Positions 49,032-60,545 of a stretch of DNA of 64,000 nt are shown piece after piece (within the stretch, counting starts at the first letter, position 1; each line of letters begins with the position of its first letter). Source of the DNA: Heliocidaris tuberculata (lineage: Eukaryota; Echinodermata; Echinoidea; Camarodonta; Echinometridae). A program made the position numbers and the translations under genes. The notes below the pieces were generated by a model. It was not told where the DNA came from. It worked only from the letters and a program-made list of their open reading frames with translations, and did no database searches. The stretch lies in the NCBI GenBank assembly GCA_025618425.1, contig CM046841.1, forward strand, positions 13,423,144-13,487,143, given 5' to 3'.

Positions 49032-51911
49032 GATAATGGAAGCGTGGCTTAAATCAAAGTTCCCCAGTGCTGTCCTCCATTATTCTCTACCATTATTCTC
49101 TCATTTCTTTTCGTATGGTGTTTATTTCCACGAGAGTTGCCCAAAGCTGTTGTATATGGTATTTCCTTAATTCCTTACAATTTGGTATATATATGTATAA
49201 AACATCACATTTATTAGATCTTCCAGCCTGTCTTCCTAAGCAGGTCTAACGGTTTGTCTTGCATTGTGGGTTACTAAAAACCACCAACATTGGCGGCGAT
49301 AAAAAATTATACGGTATCCCTTTCAATCATTACTGAAAAATCATCATTATACCAACAATAGTGTTAAATTCTTACGCGTATAAACACACCTCCATATAGG
49401 GGGGAAATCTGGATGGGAGGGGGAGGATAGTCAGAAGGGGACATACGCATCGCTATATCCGAAGGCTCACTCCCCAGTCATGTTAACATGACATCTTCGC
49501 TCTTCTCGATACCTCTTTGTAAATTATATATTTCATTTTCCGTGGTCGTTAGGAAATTTTGTGTTACTAGTTTTCTAATGCAATTACGACCTCCTTTATT
49601 CACAAGCGTAATTCAAAATCTGAGCTTGATGGTAATTGCCATGCACCCATTTCTCTCTTCTATTATTAGAACAGGCAGCTAAAATCGTCATTATTGCTAC
49701 TTTCAATTTCTTCGAACAACAGGGAGTTGATTTTCCATTTTGAATTGTAAAACTTTGCATTTTGTATTAAGCACTTCAGAGCCTAATAACGTGCTCTAAC
49801 CTTAAGTTATTTATACGTATTTTTCACATTTTCCACAAAATTTTCCCGGGGATAAGGCACCATGCAAGTCCATCCCCGAATTACGCTCCTGCCTGAAGTA
49901 ATATTTCACATAATTATTTCACATGTCTTTACTCAGGTTCAAAACAAATTTCATGATAACGTTTGAGACTATTTGACCATGATAAATTATTGTGAAGGGG
50001 TCTGGTTTGGGCAAAGGTGGAAAGTTTCCCTCCGATAAGAAAATTGTGCAGTCAAGTTAAATAATATAATGTTCATGATTTAGTACTCGCCGTATAGGAA
50101 ACATGACTCAAATTTTCACAAAACTGTTTAGTAAGCACCATATTCTATTTTGTTCTTTGTAATACTGGTTTTAAGACATTTTCAACCCAAATTCCAAGGT
50201 CAAACGTCAAAATCACATTTTAGAAGTAACTGCCAAGTTGTAGAAGGCCAAGCAGCGTACTTCGTTTATCATGTCTATATCTCCAATATAAGGATCTAAA
50301 AAACTTATCGTCCTAAAAGAATTCGTCGTGCAAATACTATCTCCTTACCGCCATAAGGGTCTTGAAACTATAGTCTCCTCAACAATGTCTCAATAACGGA
50401 TGCAATGTAGATCAAGTGGCGTATAAGAATAGATCGATGGACGGGAGGGGGGGGGGGCGGCATCTACCCTGACAGGGTGGGGCGTAATGACTTTGTATCT
50501 GTGCAGACCCATGTTTTGCAGACTTGACTTTGTTTTTAGGCTAGGCCTTTATCCGGGGGGGGGGGGGCGGCGGTATAGAGGGTACTTTGGATTTAATAAG
50601 CCCTATGTTGTGCATAGGCTATTGAGAATGACCCTTTTCGTTTCATAATGAGTTTATAAAAATGAGTCATCTTCCCTCAACCATCCATGTGCTTTTGTAA
50701 AGAATCTGATAAAACAATACCACACGATTTGACTTTTTCTAGCCAGATATGAAATATACAAATGGATTGTCGTAGCCAAGAGTGGGCTTGCCGTTTGAGA
50801 AGTAGATTCCCCTAATGTTGTTTTCTATGTTTGTCTGATTTTTCTGCTTCTGTTGAAAGCAAGTTATTTAATGGTTGGACTTCCCCTTTAATATTTGTCT
50901 GATAGCGCCATGTAACTGGAAGTGGTAGTACAGAATTTCTCAATGAATGGAATGGGGCCGTGGTACAGACTCCCATGTGATAGGGTCCGAAATTGTTTGT
51001 TGAGCTGTGCAGGAATCTCATTTTAATTTGGCTCCGAATTCCCTCGAAATTGTGTTTTTAAAATTGCTTCCATATCAAATATTGTTGATTATTGAGAATG
51101 CATAACTTAAAACATGTGCCAAATTTGGTGTTTTTAGACAAAAGTGAACAATTCTTCAGCTATATGCCGCCCTACTAGTAAAAATCTAGGGGTCCTACAG
51201 CACCTTCAGCATTCCCAGCTCCCAGGACCATGGATGAGCCGATTTCCTCTTTTTTAATGCAGATTATACAATAGGGAGCAAAGTTTTTTTTTCTCACATT
51301 TTTTTCAAATTTTTAACGCTCATTCAACGCAAGAACTATATCCAAATGGGCCACTCATCATAAAACATGACATTAGAGAAAGCAGTAAGACCAGAGACCG
51401 AGCTTTAGAAAATGTTCGCATTTTAAATATTTAAAAGCTGTGTTTCTAATGCAATTAACACTGCAGGTGATAGGTGCACATAATCCTCAAAGTTCTTAAA
51501 TTTCCATTTCCCCGTTTTTGCTTCTCTCTTTTTCGCGGTTTGTTGCGCCCCCTTCAAGTGCAACCCGGGGCACGTGTTCGCTGTCCCCCCCCCCCCACCC
51601 CGGGGAGACGCCCCTTTTTTTTTCTTTCTCATTCTCTTATAGATTTCTTTTCTCTCTTTCCCTTCTGTTAGGCTCCTGATGGGGAGGGGGCTTTGTCGTT
51701 TCGGCCCCTCGTTCCAACTTTTTATGAACCTTATTCATTTTCGGAATTATGAACTCTTTTCATTCTCGGAAATATGAATCCTATTTCATTTTCGGAATCA
51801 TAAACCATAATTAATTTAGGAACCATATTCCATTCAAGGATTTATGAAACTTGGGATAAACGAACCTTTCGGAATAATGAAACTTTCGGAATTATGAACC
51901 TTCAGAAAAGC
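49032..51911. mobile_element. 2.9-kb insertion specific to the right arm
   Basis: The left arm near 23870-23885 reads continuously from ATTTGTCTCC-like sequence to GCATC on the complement. Here GCATCGGAGA and CATTTAACC are separated by 2.9 kb. The ends are TAATGGAAGC and CAGAAAAGCGA, with no clear terminal inverted repeat or duplication. It contains G runs (50446, 50556), a C run (51585) and the tandem motif at 51720-51905. No ORF was recognised. Confidence 0.65.
51720..51905 (+). repeat. Short tandem motif TTTCGGAATTATGAACC
   Basis: About eight degenerate copies of ATTTTCGGAATTATGAACC. The inverse form (GGTTCGTAATTCCG) occurs at 28890-28930. This motif is reminiscent of repeats I associate with sea urchin genomes. 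Confidence 0.8.
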
Positions 51912-52237
51912 GACATTTAACCAAAAATATATGGGATATAAAACTTCTAGAAAGATGGCATAAAGGGAGGAAAAAGTGAAAAGATACAAAGGGATTAAGG
52001 TTATCCAAAAAGGAGGAACAAGGGATAAGAGGTAGAAAGAATCAGAGGAACAGAAAAAAAACCTAGAACGACATCAAGTCAAATGGGGAAAAGGAAAAAA
52101 GATCACGGACATATTGACATGTAGACCGAGAGGAGGGGGTCAACCCAGCTAAAAAAAAGGGGGGTAACTGTTTTAACTGTACATAGCAACGATCTATGGA
52201 CAAAACTATGCAAGGAAATAATCGTCTGCCATGCACA

Positions 52238-52430
52238 AAGTTGTGGGGCGGCCAGGATGGCCCTCCATACACTCAGCTTTTATTCACAAACTCATGACTG
52301 CTCTTGCTTTGGACATGGACCTAGGTCCATACTTTGGAATAAAGACAATGAACGGCTGCCAGGGCCTGCAAAATGAGAGAAATTCATCCTGGCCGCCCCA
52401 CCACATTGTGCGCGGCAGACGATTACTAGT
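52238..52430. mobile_element. Short inverted-repeat element at the outer tip of the right arm
   Basis: Counterpart of 23382-23575. Outer GGCAGACGATTACTAGT and inner AATAATCGTCTGCC ends bracket paired GGCCAGGATGG and CATCCTGGCCG. Confidence 0.75.
52313..52332. mobile_element. 20-bp palindromic insertion, 5-bp target duplication (TTTGG)
   Basis: ACATGGACCTAGGTCCATAC lies between TTTGG copies at 52308-52312 and 52333-52337. The left arm at 23475-23479 has a single CCAAA and no insert. The core ATGGACCTAGGTCCAT is a perfect 16-bp palindrome. Confidence 0.8.
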
Positions 52431-52441
52431 AAAGCTTCATG

Positions 52442-53165
52442 CGCGAAATAAGAACCCCTTTCCTTTCCAAAACGATCCTAAACCAACTGATACGTGGCTT
52501 TTGGTTTTAACTTCATATTATCAGTCTTGTCTATGCGACTAGGGTATTATCGGATAAATATATAAGACTGTCCGATCAACATGTTGATAATGATACAGTA
52601 CAGTCTGATTTTGAATTGGGAGTACAGTCATTAATGTCTAGTTAAATTCTGGTAAATATCACAATTATATTGTGAGCTTGTTATGATGATTTTCTAATCT
52701 TTAACAAGAACAACGTGCAAGGCTTTCGTAGTAGGAATGTTACTATATAATGATTTATCTGAAGATGAACAGAACCCAACATTACTTTCTTATGAGTTAT
52801 GAGACTATCCAATGGTTGAAATAAGAATAGTTATTATGAATTGGGAAACGCACACACATTTAGGATAATAGGGCAGGGATTTGGGTTATGTTGTAAAGAT
52901 GTCGCGCTGCCGCACGCTAGGATGGTCAGCAAATTGTCATGACCCGATAGACGAATGACGATTCCAATGTTATCATTCAAGTAGAAAATTTTGCTAGGGA
53001 AGTATTTGTTTTTTTGTATTTGATTGGTGTAGGGTAGGCTCAATCAGAAATAAGCCTTCGTAAAATTACGGTTTTCCATGGGTTGTATTCTTTAGTTTTA
53101 TTTCTCTTGAACGCCTTTCATCTCGATTGTTCACATTATTTTCTTGATGGATTTCCTATTCCAAT
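52442..53165. other. Sequence without recognised features
   Basis: AT-rich with no supported ORF or repeat. Confidence 0.6.
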
Positions 53166-53179
53166 GTATGGATCATTAT

Positions 53180-53272
53180 TAACAGTTATTGTTATCATTA
53201 TTAATTTTCTCGTTGTTGTTATTATTATTATTATCATTATTATCATTATTGTTATCATTATCACTATTAGTA

Positions 53273-53344
<72 letters not shown>

Positions 53345-53710
53345 TTTGCTTTGTCCACAACCAAATGATCAGTAAAATAGAAACCGGACTTTATAGAAAA
53401 GAGTCTAGGGTCGCATATTATTATTCTTATTGATATCATTATTATCAATACTATTACTACTACTACTAATGGTATTTATCATTGATGGATTTTTGTTAAG
53501 AATATTTTCATTATTACTACTATTATCATTATCATTGTAATGTTGTTTTTTTATAGTTATAAATGATGTAATTAACAAACTTTGTTATTATCATTACTAC
53601 TACCATTATTACCATTATTGTTATTATTATTATCAGTGTTATCATTAATATTGTTCTTTTTGTTATTATTATTGGTGTTATTATTAATAGTGTTATCTTT
53701 TATTATTAAT
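53180..53710 (+). repeat. ATT/AGT triplet microsatellite cluster
   Basis: (ATT)n from about 53200 to 53310, then (AGT)n to 53343, and interrupted ATT/ACT triplets at 53415-53535 and 53580-53710. Confidence 0.95.
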
Positions 53711-54036
53711 TTAGCTTTTTCATTTTATTCTCAGGGTTGTTCAGTTTTTATATTTACGAACTTGTAAAGTTTCTTCGCGAACTGTTTATGCTTATGTACT
53801 TTACCCTTTACATTTTTGTCTTTAGTTACTCCCCTTGATTGATTCCTTGCTTTTCTCCAAAAGCATTCGACTTTTTTGCTAAGAACGCACACGTAGGCCT
53901 AGTAGATAATTATAAGTAAAGTGTAAAAAAGAAAAGCATTTTAGAACAAAGTCATCGCATTGTTATATACAATATTTTATTACACGTGCCTTTTTGTGCA
54001 GGTGCTATTGATTTAATTCCGTAGATGATTCTTTTG

Positions 54037-54135
54037 AAGGAGAACTCCACCCTAGAATTTTGAGACTGAGTAAAATCCGATGAGAAATAAGAAAGTTTTG
54101 AAGTTGTAATCAACAAGACACCAATTGGCAACTCT
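54037..54135 (+). mobile_element. Partial MITE related to 11371-11949
   Basis: GGAGAACTCCACCC, then AATAAGAAAGTTTTGAAG and a GACGTC-type continuation, matching the layout of the 11371 element's end. The other end was not found. Confidence 0.4.
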
Positions 54136-54784
54136 GTGACGTCTTGCGAGGCTTTGAGAAAATAACATACATGTAGTTTGCTAGTTTACGTGTATCTTCA
54201 TAATTATGGACTCACGCAAAGCACGTCACCCCTTTTTACATACTCCATGAGACTGCATATGATTTATGTCAGCAGTCGGTTCATTCAGGGCCAAAAAGCC
54301 CGTTGGGGGCCATAAGTATTATGTGTGGCAGTATATTTACCAAAAGAGCTGTCCCTCTCTAACACTCTCTCCCCTACGAAAAGTGGATCAATCCATTAGG
54401 CCTTGCACGCAAAATTGCTAGTAGGCCAAAAGGCGTGCAATAAAACAATAAAAATCAAGTAATGGAATGTTAATCGATCGACTGCAACCCAGGGTACGGG
54501 CGGGCACTGAAATATGAATATGAATATTAATTATCTGTCGTTTATTTCTGGATATGCAAGCGTGGACTTTAACATGACTGAAAAATGAAAGTTTATAAAG
54601 GGCCTATATCATGGCATTAATTACCAAGAGTCACACACAGCCCCGGCCCCCTTTTTTTTTAAATTTTGAATTCGTATGATAGGATTTCTTCTGGGGCGTA
54701 GGCCTATCTGGATCTTAATGGCCTAGTTATGTTATTATTTTCGAGTTTCTTGCCAAAGGAAATGCAAAGTCAATATATAACTAC

Positions 54785-55048
54785 CAGGGGCGGCGCCAGG
54801 GTATTTTGATAGGAGGGGCAAGACGACCTAAAGATGACGTCATATTTTTTCTCCATTAAATAACAGGGATAATATAGTTAGAGTTAGTATGTTTAAGACC
54901 TCTCTTTTTAATCTTTCTTCTTTCTTCCCTTTTCTTCCCTTTTCTTCCTCCTTTTCTTCTTTTTTCTTTTTTCACTACTTGGAAAATCATAGGGAGGGGC
55001 GGTCGCCCCCTCTGCCCCCCCCCCCCCTCCCCTGTAGCGCCGCCCCTG
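54785..55048. mobile_element. 264-bp non-autonomous hAT-like element
   Basis: Ends CAGGGGCGGCGC and GCGCCGCCCCTG, with a perfect 8-bp target duplication ATAACTAC (54777-54784 and 55049-55056). A T-rich middle and a C run precede the right end. Confidence 0.9.
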
Positions 55049-55294
55049 ATAACTACTATAATTAAGTTGACTGTAAAAGTTAGAGGTTTATAATTATAAA
55101 CAGTATATAGTTATGTAAACAAAGCGCGACCCTGGAAAAAACAGTCACGTGATTTGAATATCATCACGCGTGACCGACTCAATCACATGCATGGTTTTTA
55201 TGGCTTGCGCTGCGCTGCCTGGCCTGGCCTGAGATACAGTGATAGCTGACTTCAGTACTCGAGGAGGAAGTACCCGTGTAAATTCTGAATTTTT

Positions 55295-55358
55295 ATGTCA
55301 CCTTTTGATGAAATGTCGTCACATTATATGGCACTCGTGTGTTTCATTCTGGTGGCAG
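55295..55358 (+). CDS. Protease-like gene, exon 1 (signal peptide)
   Basis: Opens with ATG at 55295 (MSPFDEMSSHYMALVCFILVAG), with further in-frame ATGs at 55313 and 55328. The likely start is 55313 or 55328, which puts a short N region before the hydrophobic core MALVCFILVA. The donor GTAAGT follows at 55359. It ends with one base (G), which joins GT of exon 2 to make Gly, giving ...VAG-LSCLQA-SPVKP, a normal signal-peptide end with cleavage probably after Ala. The product would be secreted or lysosomal. Confidence 0.6.
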
Positions 55359-56014
55359 GTAAGTAGCTAGATCATGATTTCAGTATAATAATTTGTAGAC
55401 TACAATTGCATTTTACATGCCCGACGTCAGTTCACAGCGCGCGCTATCCGCCTGTCGACGTCCTCACGACCTCAGGCCAGGGCCAGGCCAGGCGCCCACC
55501 CACGGCCACGGCACGTCCACGATATGGCCGAGGCTGAGCCTGAGACCTTTTGTCGGCATTGCCATTGGCATTGCGCAGCTATGTAGCATTTATTTTTATG
55601 ATCTGTCCTGTTTTATTGAATTGTTAAGAGTCCATGTAGAGTGTATGCCAATTTCAACAAGTTTCACGATTGAAGGCTTTCAAAGTTTCAGTCATCATGG
55701 ACATGGTCATCTCTGATCTGGGGGTCGTTTCATCAAACCGACATCTCGACACTGTCTCTCAACTAAGTGTTTCACAAAGCCGTCTTTGCGAAGATCAGCG
55801 GGCATTATCGTGGTTGAGGAAACCACCATTCACTCCATACAGAAGTGCTTCATTGCGCCTCTTTCACCGTCCATAGACTGCATTTTATTTTCGCGTGCTA
55901 ACGAATGAGTGGTTTCGACCCTCAACTACGATATAGCCGATCAGCGACAACTTCCCTGACAAGTGACTTGTCGGTACTCCAGACCTGTCATATCTTTTTA
56001 AAACGCCACCACTT

Positions 56015-56872
56015 GCCAGCTTTTAGTTAGTCTATGGGCTGTGAAAAAATAAGAAATGTGAATTAAGAGAACATTTATTTCCTGATCTCCAAGCACTATC
56101 CTTTATCATTCCTTTATCAAATAGTGTTACTAATGACAATGTTTATATTGTAATATTGTACAGATGGACAGTATGTTCTTATGGCTTCTTGACCCCCCAA
56201 CAAGTAAATGAGAATAATATTAAAAATACCCACATTCGTCTACCATAGGCATAGAATCAGCATCAAAAACGGAACAGTCTGTATATATATACAGACCCAT
56301 GTGAACGACAACAATTTATCATGTACATGTACATGTATTTTCCCTATTTTTTCCCCTTTTCACGCAATGCTTTGATATGAATAATATCATATGTATCTTT
56401 TAATGAATAAATATTAAAAATATGGCCATAAAATATCTTGATTTAATCATTTTCTCTAAAGTGAACACGATTTGGGTCTTCTTTCCATAATTAATCAATT
56501 ACGGTATCCTCTTACTTACAAATCTAGATTCGTACATCAAAAAAGCCTTGAGTTTTCTCAATTTTATAAATTCTAAGATGCCATAAGTAACACATCTTTT
56601 CATGTAAACGGGATGTTTGTATCACCATCATTCATCTTCACTGCCATTTTTGACATTTTGGAAACTTTGGGAAAAACTGAGCCTCAAAATCTGTTTGGGT
56701 AATTGACGATAATTCCAATGGACTGTGATATAGACTGTTTTTTTGCCGATGAGTATCGATATCACTGAGTTGCCGTTAATCATGTCTTCGTGAAACAGTT
56801 TATCAAGTCCATGACACTTCCGTAGATCGCCGACAACAGTTATGACTGTCATGGAGTTGATTTGATGAAACG
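56015..56872 (+). repeat. Left arm of second inverted repeat (IR2), in the protease intron
   Basis: Reverse complement matches 58248-60081, apart from the 960-bp insertion there. The outer edge starts GCCAGCTTTTAGTTAGTC and the inner edge ends TTTGATGAAACGACC. The similar phrase GGGGGTCGTTTCATCAAAC at 55720 suggests a related repeat end nearby. Confidence 0.85.
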
Positions 56873-57076
56873 ACCAACTGGATCAGCAATGTACTGTAGC
56901 TGTATCAGTTAACTTAGGTCGGTGGGAATTGAATATTGATAACTTTAATTTATTTACGAAAAAAAGAAGAAGGGGACAATGCAAATTTTAATTTCATTTA
57001 TTTTGCACTCATCATTAAAAAATAGAGTCTAGACATTTACAATTATAACTTAGAATATACCTTTACCTTTTACCCA

Positions 57077-57773
57077 CTCACGGTACCGTCACTATATGGC
57101 ATGTATGGAGCTGTGTCACTTTCGGCCTGTCACGACCTCAATGTTGAAGAGGTAAAACACCAATATAATTGGCAAAATTTTGAGAAAATACTTCCTTCTA
57201 CATTTTAGAATGATAGAATATCTAATTTCCTGCCAGGTCCTTTGATAGGATCTTTATCATCTTGATCAAGTGAAATTTTCAGGCTGTTTTTGGTCGGTGA
57301 TCTTGCTCCTCTGCCGCACACATATGTGCAAGATATCACACACTTGCTATGGGAGGCAATTGCTCACGGTATGAAGGTACAGAAGTGTGAGGTTCTGGAA
57401 GAATGCTGGGGTCTCAGCAGTCAGGCTTCCAAGCACTCACACTTATGCGAGGTTATTGGAGATAACCTCGCACCCTGTACCTTCATACCGTGAGCAATTG
57501 CTTCCCATAGGCGAGTGTGTGATATCTTGCCCATATATGTGTGCAGGAGAGGAGCAAAATCACCTTCCCAAAACAGCCTGAAAATTTCACTTGACCAAGA
57601 GGATAAAGATCCTATCGAAGGATCTGGCATGAAATTATATTCTATCATTCTAAAATGTAGAAGGGAGTATTTTCTCAAAATTTTGAGGATTATATTGGTG
57701 TTTTTACCTCTTCAACTTAGAGGTCGTGACAGGCCCAAATTTACACAGCCCCATATAGTGATGGTCCCGTGAG
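57077..57773. mobile_element. Fold-back element in the IR2 spacer
   Basis: Nearly its whole length pairs with itself: CTCACGG at the left end with CCCGTGAG at the right, then CTGTCACGACCTC with GAGGTCGTGACAG, then CCTCCCATAGC-like segments around a centre near 57415. Arms are about 320 bp. ORFs in it are artefacts of the hairpin. Confidence 0.8.
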
Positions 57774-58470
57774 CTTCCAAGTTATATTATAACCACTCGT
57801 GTGTCTGAACCACTCAGTCATGTCAGTCCCACTTGAAACTATGCAGCTCCAACCTGCTGTAATATATCCAGCCAAAATACAAGATCAAAAGAGTGAAACT
57901 CAGAATGTTACTTACATGTACCAGCACGTTGTCTGTGAAAGTCCCTTTTGTTTGGTGACCAGCTAAACCACTGATTCAGGGAATATGGAATTTTAAGCAT
58001 TAAATTTTGTGTTCATTCTATTTTTCTGCTGAGACTAAGTCAGTGATCCTTCTGTACTGCTGCCCTCTTTGTGTGGAGAGAGGAAATCTGCATTTGTTTA
58101 TTGTTTCTGGCAGTAGTACAGCATCTTCAGATAAGCTTGTACATGTGTGGTACAGCAGTAGCGGGCAGCCCTTATGTGTTTTCACCATGACCATATTGGT
58201 TTGGGATGACATGGTTATATTATAACCTTGTTCACTGGATAAGTGTCAGGGGGTCATTTCATCAAATCAACTCCATGACAGTCATAACTGTTGTCAGCGA
58301 TCTACGGAAATGTCATGAACCTGAAAATCTGTTTCACAAAGTCGAAGACATGATAAACGACAACTCAGTGATATCGATACTCATCGGCGAAAAAACATAG
58401 TCTATATCACAGTCCGTTCGAATTATCGTCAATTACCCATTTAACAGATTTTGAGGCTCAGTTTTTCCCA

Positions 58471-59430
58471 CTCACACTTATGCGAGGTTTTTGGAGATAG
58501 CCTCGCACTCTGTACCTTCATACTGTGAGCGATTGCCTCCCATAGGCAAGTGTCTGACACTTGCCCATATCGTCCCTGTTTTCATGAAGTGACGGTAATG
58601 TGGAAAAACGCACATTTTTTCAATTTTGAGTTTTTTTGCATTTTTGGACATCATTCAGTTATTCACTAACGTCTTGAATCTCACAAAGTTTCAGATCATA
58701 TTAATGTATAATTATGTAATTATGACGATAACATCAACAAGAAAATACCCGGTAGAAGGATTTTCTGTTTTCAAAAAGTGACGGCTTACAACTGTCCCGT
58801 ATGTTTTCCGTGTGCGGCTGAGATCCATCACTTCGTGAAAACAAAGAAGAGCGAGTTCTTGAATTGACTTTGTGTTTTCATGAAATGACGTTTAAAAGCG
58901 CGGTTGAGATCCGTCACTTCCTGAAAATCTGTCACTACGCGTCCTTGGAATTTTGTGTTTTCACGAAATGACGGTTATGTTTACTCATTTTCCCCAAAAA
59001 TATAAACAAATAGGCAAATGATTAAACATAGGACACTGAAATATGATCTATCCCAGGATATAAAATTTATTCACCCTTCACACATTAAAGAGGTTGAGAT
59101 TATGCTTCAAAACTTTGAAAGCGTTTTATTCAAAACTAAGTTTCTTTTAGTTGCACGCTTATGCGTCACTTCGTGAAAGCTGTAACGATATGTGTGCAGG
59201 AGGGGAGCAAGATCACCGACCAAAAACAGCCTGAAAATTTCACTTGATCAAGATGATAAAGATCCTGTCGAAGGATCTGGCATGAAATTAGATATTCTAT
59301 CATTCTAAAATGTAGAAGGAAGTATTTTCTCAAATTTTTGGCAATGATGTTGGTGTTTTTACCTCTTCAACTTAGAGGTCGTGACAGGCCGAAATTGACA
59401 CAGCCCCATATAGTGAAGGTCCCGCGAGTG
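58471..59430. mobile_element. Insertion in IR2 right arm, 11-bp target duplication
   Basis: AGTTTTTCCCA occurs at 58460-58470 and 59431-59441. The left arm has a single copy near 56675, so the empty site is known. The content is one half of the 57077-57773 fold-back element (matching about 57429-57773), split by a further element at 58571-59187. Confidence 0.8.
58571..59187. mobile_element. 617-bp TIR element nested inside the half fold-back element
   Basis: Terminal inverted repeats CGTCCCTGTTTTCATGAAGT(GACG) and (CGTC)ACTTCGTGAAAGCTGTAACG, with ATAT on both sides (58567-58570 and 59188-59191). The related uninterrupted copy near 57527 has a single CCCATATATGTG. The motif TTTTCAYGAARTGACG or its complement recurs at least seven times inside. 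Confidence 0.8.
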
Positions 59431-60545
59431 AGTTTTTCCCAAACTTTCCAAAATGTCAAAAATGGCAGCGAAGATGAATGCTGGTGATACAAACATCCCG
59501 TTTACATGAAAAGATGTGTTACTTATGGCATCTTAGAATTTATAAAATTGAGAAAACTCGAGGAGGCTTTTGCGATGTACGAAACTAGATTTGTAAGTAA
59601 GAGGATACTGTAATTTGACTAATTATGGAAAGAAGACCCAAATCGTGTTCACTGTAGAGAAAATGATTAAATTAAGATATTTTATGGCCATATTTTGAAT
59701 ATTTATTCATTAAAAGATACATATAATATTATTCATATCAAAGCATTGCGTGAAAAGGGAAAATATAGGGAAAAAACATACATGATAAATTGTCGTCGTT
59801 CACATGGGTCTGTATGTATATACATGTACAGACTATTCTGTTTTCGATGCTGACTCTATGGAAGACGAATGTGGGTATTTTTAATATTAATCTCATTTAC
59901 TTGTTGGGGGGTCAAGAAGCCATAAGAACATATTGTCCGTCTGTACAATATTACAATACAAACATTAGTAACACTATTTGATAGGAATGATAAAGGATAG
60001 TGCTTGGAGATTAGGAAATAAATGTTCTCTTAATTTACATTTCTTATTTTTTCGCAGCCCATAGACTAACTAAAAGCTGGCTTGTGATCACACCACGTAA
60101 TACTATAGTGGTCATATTGACCACTACGCGGGACGAATGCAAAAATACTAGTCATTTTCTATCGCATGTACTTAAGGTATGGGGGGAAAAGTAAGATAAA
60201 TATTTTAAATACTTCCTTTCAAATTTAGCGCTTCAAAATCTCACTCCTACCTTAAATTGCTGTTAAGAAGAACTGATATTTCCAGCAAAATCCAAAGTCA
60301 CAATCATGTCCAAAACCTAAGAAATCCCCGCCATTTTTTTCGTGATCGCATGTTGTTTTCATGGCGCCGATGTTTTAGACTAAACTCAGCCAATAAAATT
60401 TTGTCCACAAAGAAACTCGGTATCGCGCGAGCAAATCGATCTCTACGATCGCGCACACGGAAAATATTGTTCGGGAGTAAATAGCTAAAATAGATTAATT
60501 CATGATTTTTCTTTCCTCCCTCCCTACCTTTCTGTGATAACCCAG

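Larger units (their letters stand above)
40830..52430 (-). repeat. Right arm of 29-kb inverted repeat (IR1)
   Basis: Reverse complement of 23382-34160. Arm-specific insertions include 42919-43422, the LINE at 44479-45898 with its 500-bp duplication, 47039-47058, 49032-51911 and 52313-52332. It lacks the left-arm insertions at 24729, 27498, 31504 and 32974. Confidence 0.9.
58248..60081 (-). repeat. Right arm of second inverted repeat (IR2)
   Basis: Counterpart of 56015-56872, enlarged by the insertion at 58471-59430. Outside the right edge is the palindrome TAGTGGTCATATTGACCACTA near 60108. Confidence 0.85.

Noticed and set aside
23382..52430. Polinton/Maverick interpretation of the 29-kb inverted repeat
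   Set aside because: No polymerase, integrase, ATPase or capsid-like ORF is present, and the flanking repeat is 9 bp, not 6.
23382..52430. Simple haplotype misassembly as the explanation of the inverted repeat
   Set aside because: Not excluded, but the sharp outer ends at the same small element and the direct AGCTTCATG flanks fit a real structure better. Kept as a test, not as the main call.
55417..55716. 99-aa ORF just after the protease exon 1
   Set aside because: It lies in the intron, has no recognised motif, and its start is GC-rich repeat-like sequence. Not supported as a gene.
57077..57773. ORFs of 64-85 aa on both strands (57290-57772)
   Set aside because: Mirror-image frames of a fold-back element.
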